A stretch of 64,000 bases of DNA, from NCBI RefSeq assembly GCF_002553505.1, contig NZ_PDCP01000016.1, positions 48,947-112,946 on the forward strand, given 5' to 3'. The position numbers were made by a program, and so were the translations under genes. Positions 62,816 through 64,000 of this stretch are shown here, piece after piece. How positions within the stretch are numbered: position 1 is the stretch's first letter; each line of letters opens with the position of its first letter. This stretch comes from Mycolicibacterium agri. GTDB lineage: Bacteria; Actinomycetota; Actinomycetes; Mycobacteriales; Mycobacteriaceae. The notes beneath the pieces are model-generated. The model did no database searches and had not been told where the DNA came from. It saw nothing but the letters and a program-made list of their open reading frames with translations.

Positions 62816-63729
62816 CCGCCGGCCGCGTCGTTGACCTGCACGGCGACCACGTCCGGGTGGCTGTAGGTGATCATGTGGCTACCGTCGACGGTGATCAGTT
62901 CCGCACCGGGCAGCGTGTCGGCCAACCGTTGGACGTGGTCGATGCTGATCAGCTGATCGCCCGACGCGCCGATGACGGTCGACGGCACACGGATCTGCGG
63001 CACGTTCTCGTCGACCCACCGTGAGGTGTCGTCGAATTCGAGTTGCTCGGAGGCGAAGGCGGCCAGGTTGCCCGTCGTCATCGTCACCGACAGCAGCCGC
63101 CGCTGGTAGGTGGGGTCGATCTTGTCGGGTGCGAACGCGTTCGCCGCGCCCGCCGTGGCCGCGACCCGCTTGAGCACTTGGTTCACCGTGACATCCAGCA
63201 CCGGCCGCAGCACCGGCAACCCGCTGAACTGGGCGTAACGCGCATCGAACAGGTCGAAGGGTTTCGACCGCGTCCCGCCCGCACCGGGCGCCACCAGGAC
63301 CAGTTTCGCGACGTCCTGCGGGTATCGGCGGGCGACGCCGAGCGCCAGCGTGCCGCCGTAGGAATGACCGACCAGGATGGCCGGCCCGAGGCTCAGTTTG
63401 GCCACCAGCTCGTGCACCATGTCGATCTGCTGCTGGTAGGGCAGCGGACCGCCCTTCGACCATCCGAAGCCCGGCCGGTCGATCGCGACCACGCGCCTGC
63501 CCTGCAGCAGGGGTAGGACGGGCTCGAAATCCTTGTGCGTGCCGGGCAATCCGTGGATCAGCACAACTGCCCTGCCCGATCCCGCCTGCTCGATGTAGTG
63601 AATCTCCTTGCCCTGCAGGCTGATGTAGTCGCCGTCGGCGGGCGGCATCGGTGGCAGCCGGGCGACGGTGTTGTTCACGACGACCGTCACCGCCAGCAAC
63701 ACCACCAGCGACCAGACGCAGAATCGCAC
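62812..63729 (-). CDS. Membrane-anchored alpha/beta hydrolase, 5' end altered by an IS30 element
   Basis: About 305 residues from a possible GTG at 63729. An N-terminal transmembrane helix (FCVWSLVVLLAVTVVV) is followed by an alpha/beta-hydrolase domain: oxyanion HGLPGTHKDF, nucleophile elbow LVGHSYGGTLAL, acid in VIGASGDQLI, His in VDGSHMITYSHPD. Immediately upstream of 63729 the sequence becomes an IS30-type end, and the frame runs on into the transposase opposite frame to 63915. The native start is probably lost; expression would depend on the IS or on this internal GTG. The substrate is unknown. Confidence 0.8.
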   Translation of the reverse strand: MRFCVWSLVVLLAVTVVVNNTVARLPPMPPADGDYISLQGKEIHYIEQAGSGRAVVLIHGLPGTHKDFEPVLPLLQGRRVVAIDRPGFGWSKGGPLPYQQQIDMVHELVAKLSLGPAILVGHSYGGTLALGVARRYPQDVAKLVLVAPGAGGTRSKPFDLFDARYAQFSGLPVLRPVLDVTVNQVLKRVAATAGAANAFAPDKIDPTYQRRLLSVTMTTGNLAAFASEQLEFDDTSRWVDENVPQIRVPSTVIGASGDQLISIDHVQRLADTLPGAELITVDGSHMITYSHPDVVAVQVNDAAGG

Positions 63730-63738
63730 GAACCAGCG

Positions 63739-63765
63739 GGCGATTTCAGGCAGTGGATGCAACAG
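63739..63765. mobile_element. Probable terminal inverted repeat of the IS30-family element
   Basis: On the minus strand the end reads TGTTGCATCCACTGCCTGAA followed by ATCGCC. That is the general form of actinobacterial IS30 ends (GTTGCA near the tip). It includes the transposase stop codon. The host-element junction would lie at about 63739. The other end is outside the window. Confidence 0.5.
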
Positions 63766-64000
63766 CGGGTGGTTTTGGCGGGTTTGAGAGTAGCTCGTCG
63801 AGGACTTCAGCGGGTTTCTTCCAGCCGAGGGTTTTGCGGGGTCGGGTGTTGAGTTGGGCGGCAACGTAGTCGAGGTAGTCGGCCGGGAACACTGATAGGT
63901 CGGTGCCTTTAGCAAAGTATTGGCGCAGCAGCCCGTTGGTGTTCTCGTTACTGCCGCGTTGCCATGGCGAGTGCGGATCGCAGAAGTAGATATCGAGCTC
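63746..64000 (-). mobile_element. IS30-family transposase, C-terminal part
   Basis: The last 84 codons on the minus strand, open at the window edge. The product reads [20 protein letters not shown], then [14 protein letters not shown] and [18 protein letters not shown], the strongly conserved end of IS30 DDE transposases; the catalytic Glu is in SNENTN. The stop is at 63746-63748. The N-terminal part and the other terminal repeat lie beyond the window. Confidence 0.93.

Overview
The window is chromosomal DNA of a non-tuberculous, probably rapidly growing Mycobacterium/Mycolicibacterium. The evidence is high GC, frequent GTG/TTG starts, several probable leaderless promoters (a TANNNT box 12-13 nt before the start codon), and long stretches collinear with M. 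tuberculosis Rv3710-Rv3723 (leuA, dnaQ-like, murT/gatD, recR, ybaB, ami1, SRPBCC, FAD oxidase/CFA synthase, dnaX, aspB, ffs, tRNA-Ser, lucA) and Rv3752c-Rv3760 (tadA, tyrA, proZWVX, LapA). These assignments come from reading the proteins; no database was searched.

Layout. 0-1.3 kb: end of an FAD amine oxidase and an XRE-cupin regulator. 1.3-18.4 kb: the conserved block, interrupted by two AbiEi-like/DUF559 nuclease genes (6.7-7.6 and 14.9-15.8 kb), each bracketed by its own palindromic repeats. leuA has a leucine leader peptide and an attenuator-like hairpin. 18.4-23.7 kb: PepA-like protease, DivIVA-domain membrane protein, DapB-like dehydrogenase, small secreted and beta-propeller proteins. 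23.7-27.7 kb: Prim-PolC, LigC1 and LigC2 repair cluster, then an MBL-fold gene behind a SoxR-type promoter.

28.0-41.9 kb is the main accessory island. A bacterial microcompartment operon of the Rhodococcus/Mycobacterium (RMM, aminoacetone / 1-amino-2-propanol) type reads rightward: class III aminotransferase-like phospho-lyase, acylating aldehyde dehydrogenase, BMC-T, an unnamed 159-residue protein, BMC-P, BMC-H, a second BMC-T, amino-alcohol kinase, SDR dehydrogenase and GntR regulator. Reading leftward from the same 204-bp intergenic region is an APC permease followed by a B12-dependent diol/glycerol dehydratase (fused large+medium subunit, small subunit, reactivase). A matching TTGGC-N2-TACCAA palindrome sits in the divergent promoter and again upstream of gntR, which suggests one regulon. 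The aldehyde dehydrogenase C-terminus and the 159-residue protein N-terminus carry matching amphipathic helices, probable encapsulation peptides. Propionaldehyde from both branches could converge on the encapsulated dehydrogenase.

41.9-51.9 kb: GluQRS and Tgt (both tied to queuosine), a repeat-built lipoprotein, a decayed CoA-transferase fragment, a fused amino-acid ABC transporter, O-methyltransferase, LpqH-like lipoprotein, cutinase and a secreted DUF4185 protein. 51.9-55.0 kb: a large zinc-ribbon/adenylyl-cyclase/AAA/TPR regulator. 55.3-62.8 kb: small proteins, tRNA-Ser, tadA, tyrA, the ProZWVX osmoprotectant importer and a LapA-domain protein. The window ends in an IS30-family element inserted at the 5' end of an alpha/beta-hydrolase gene.
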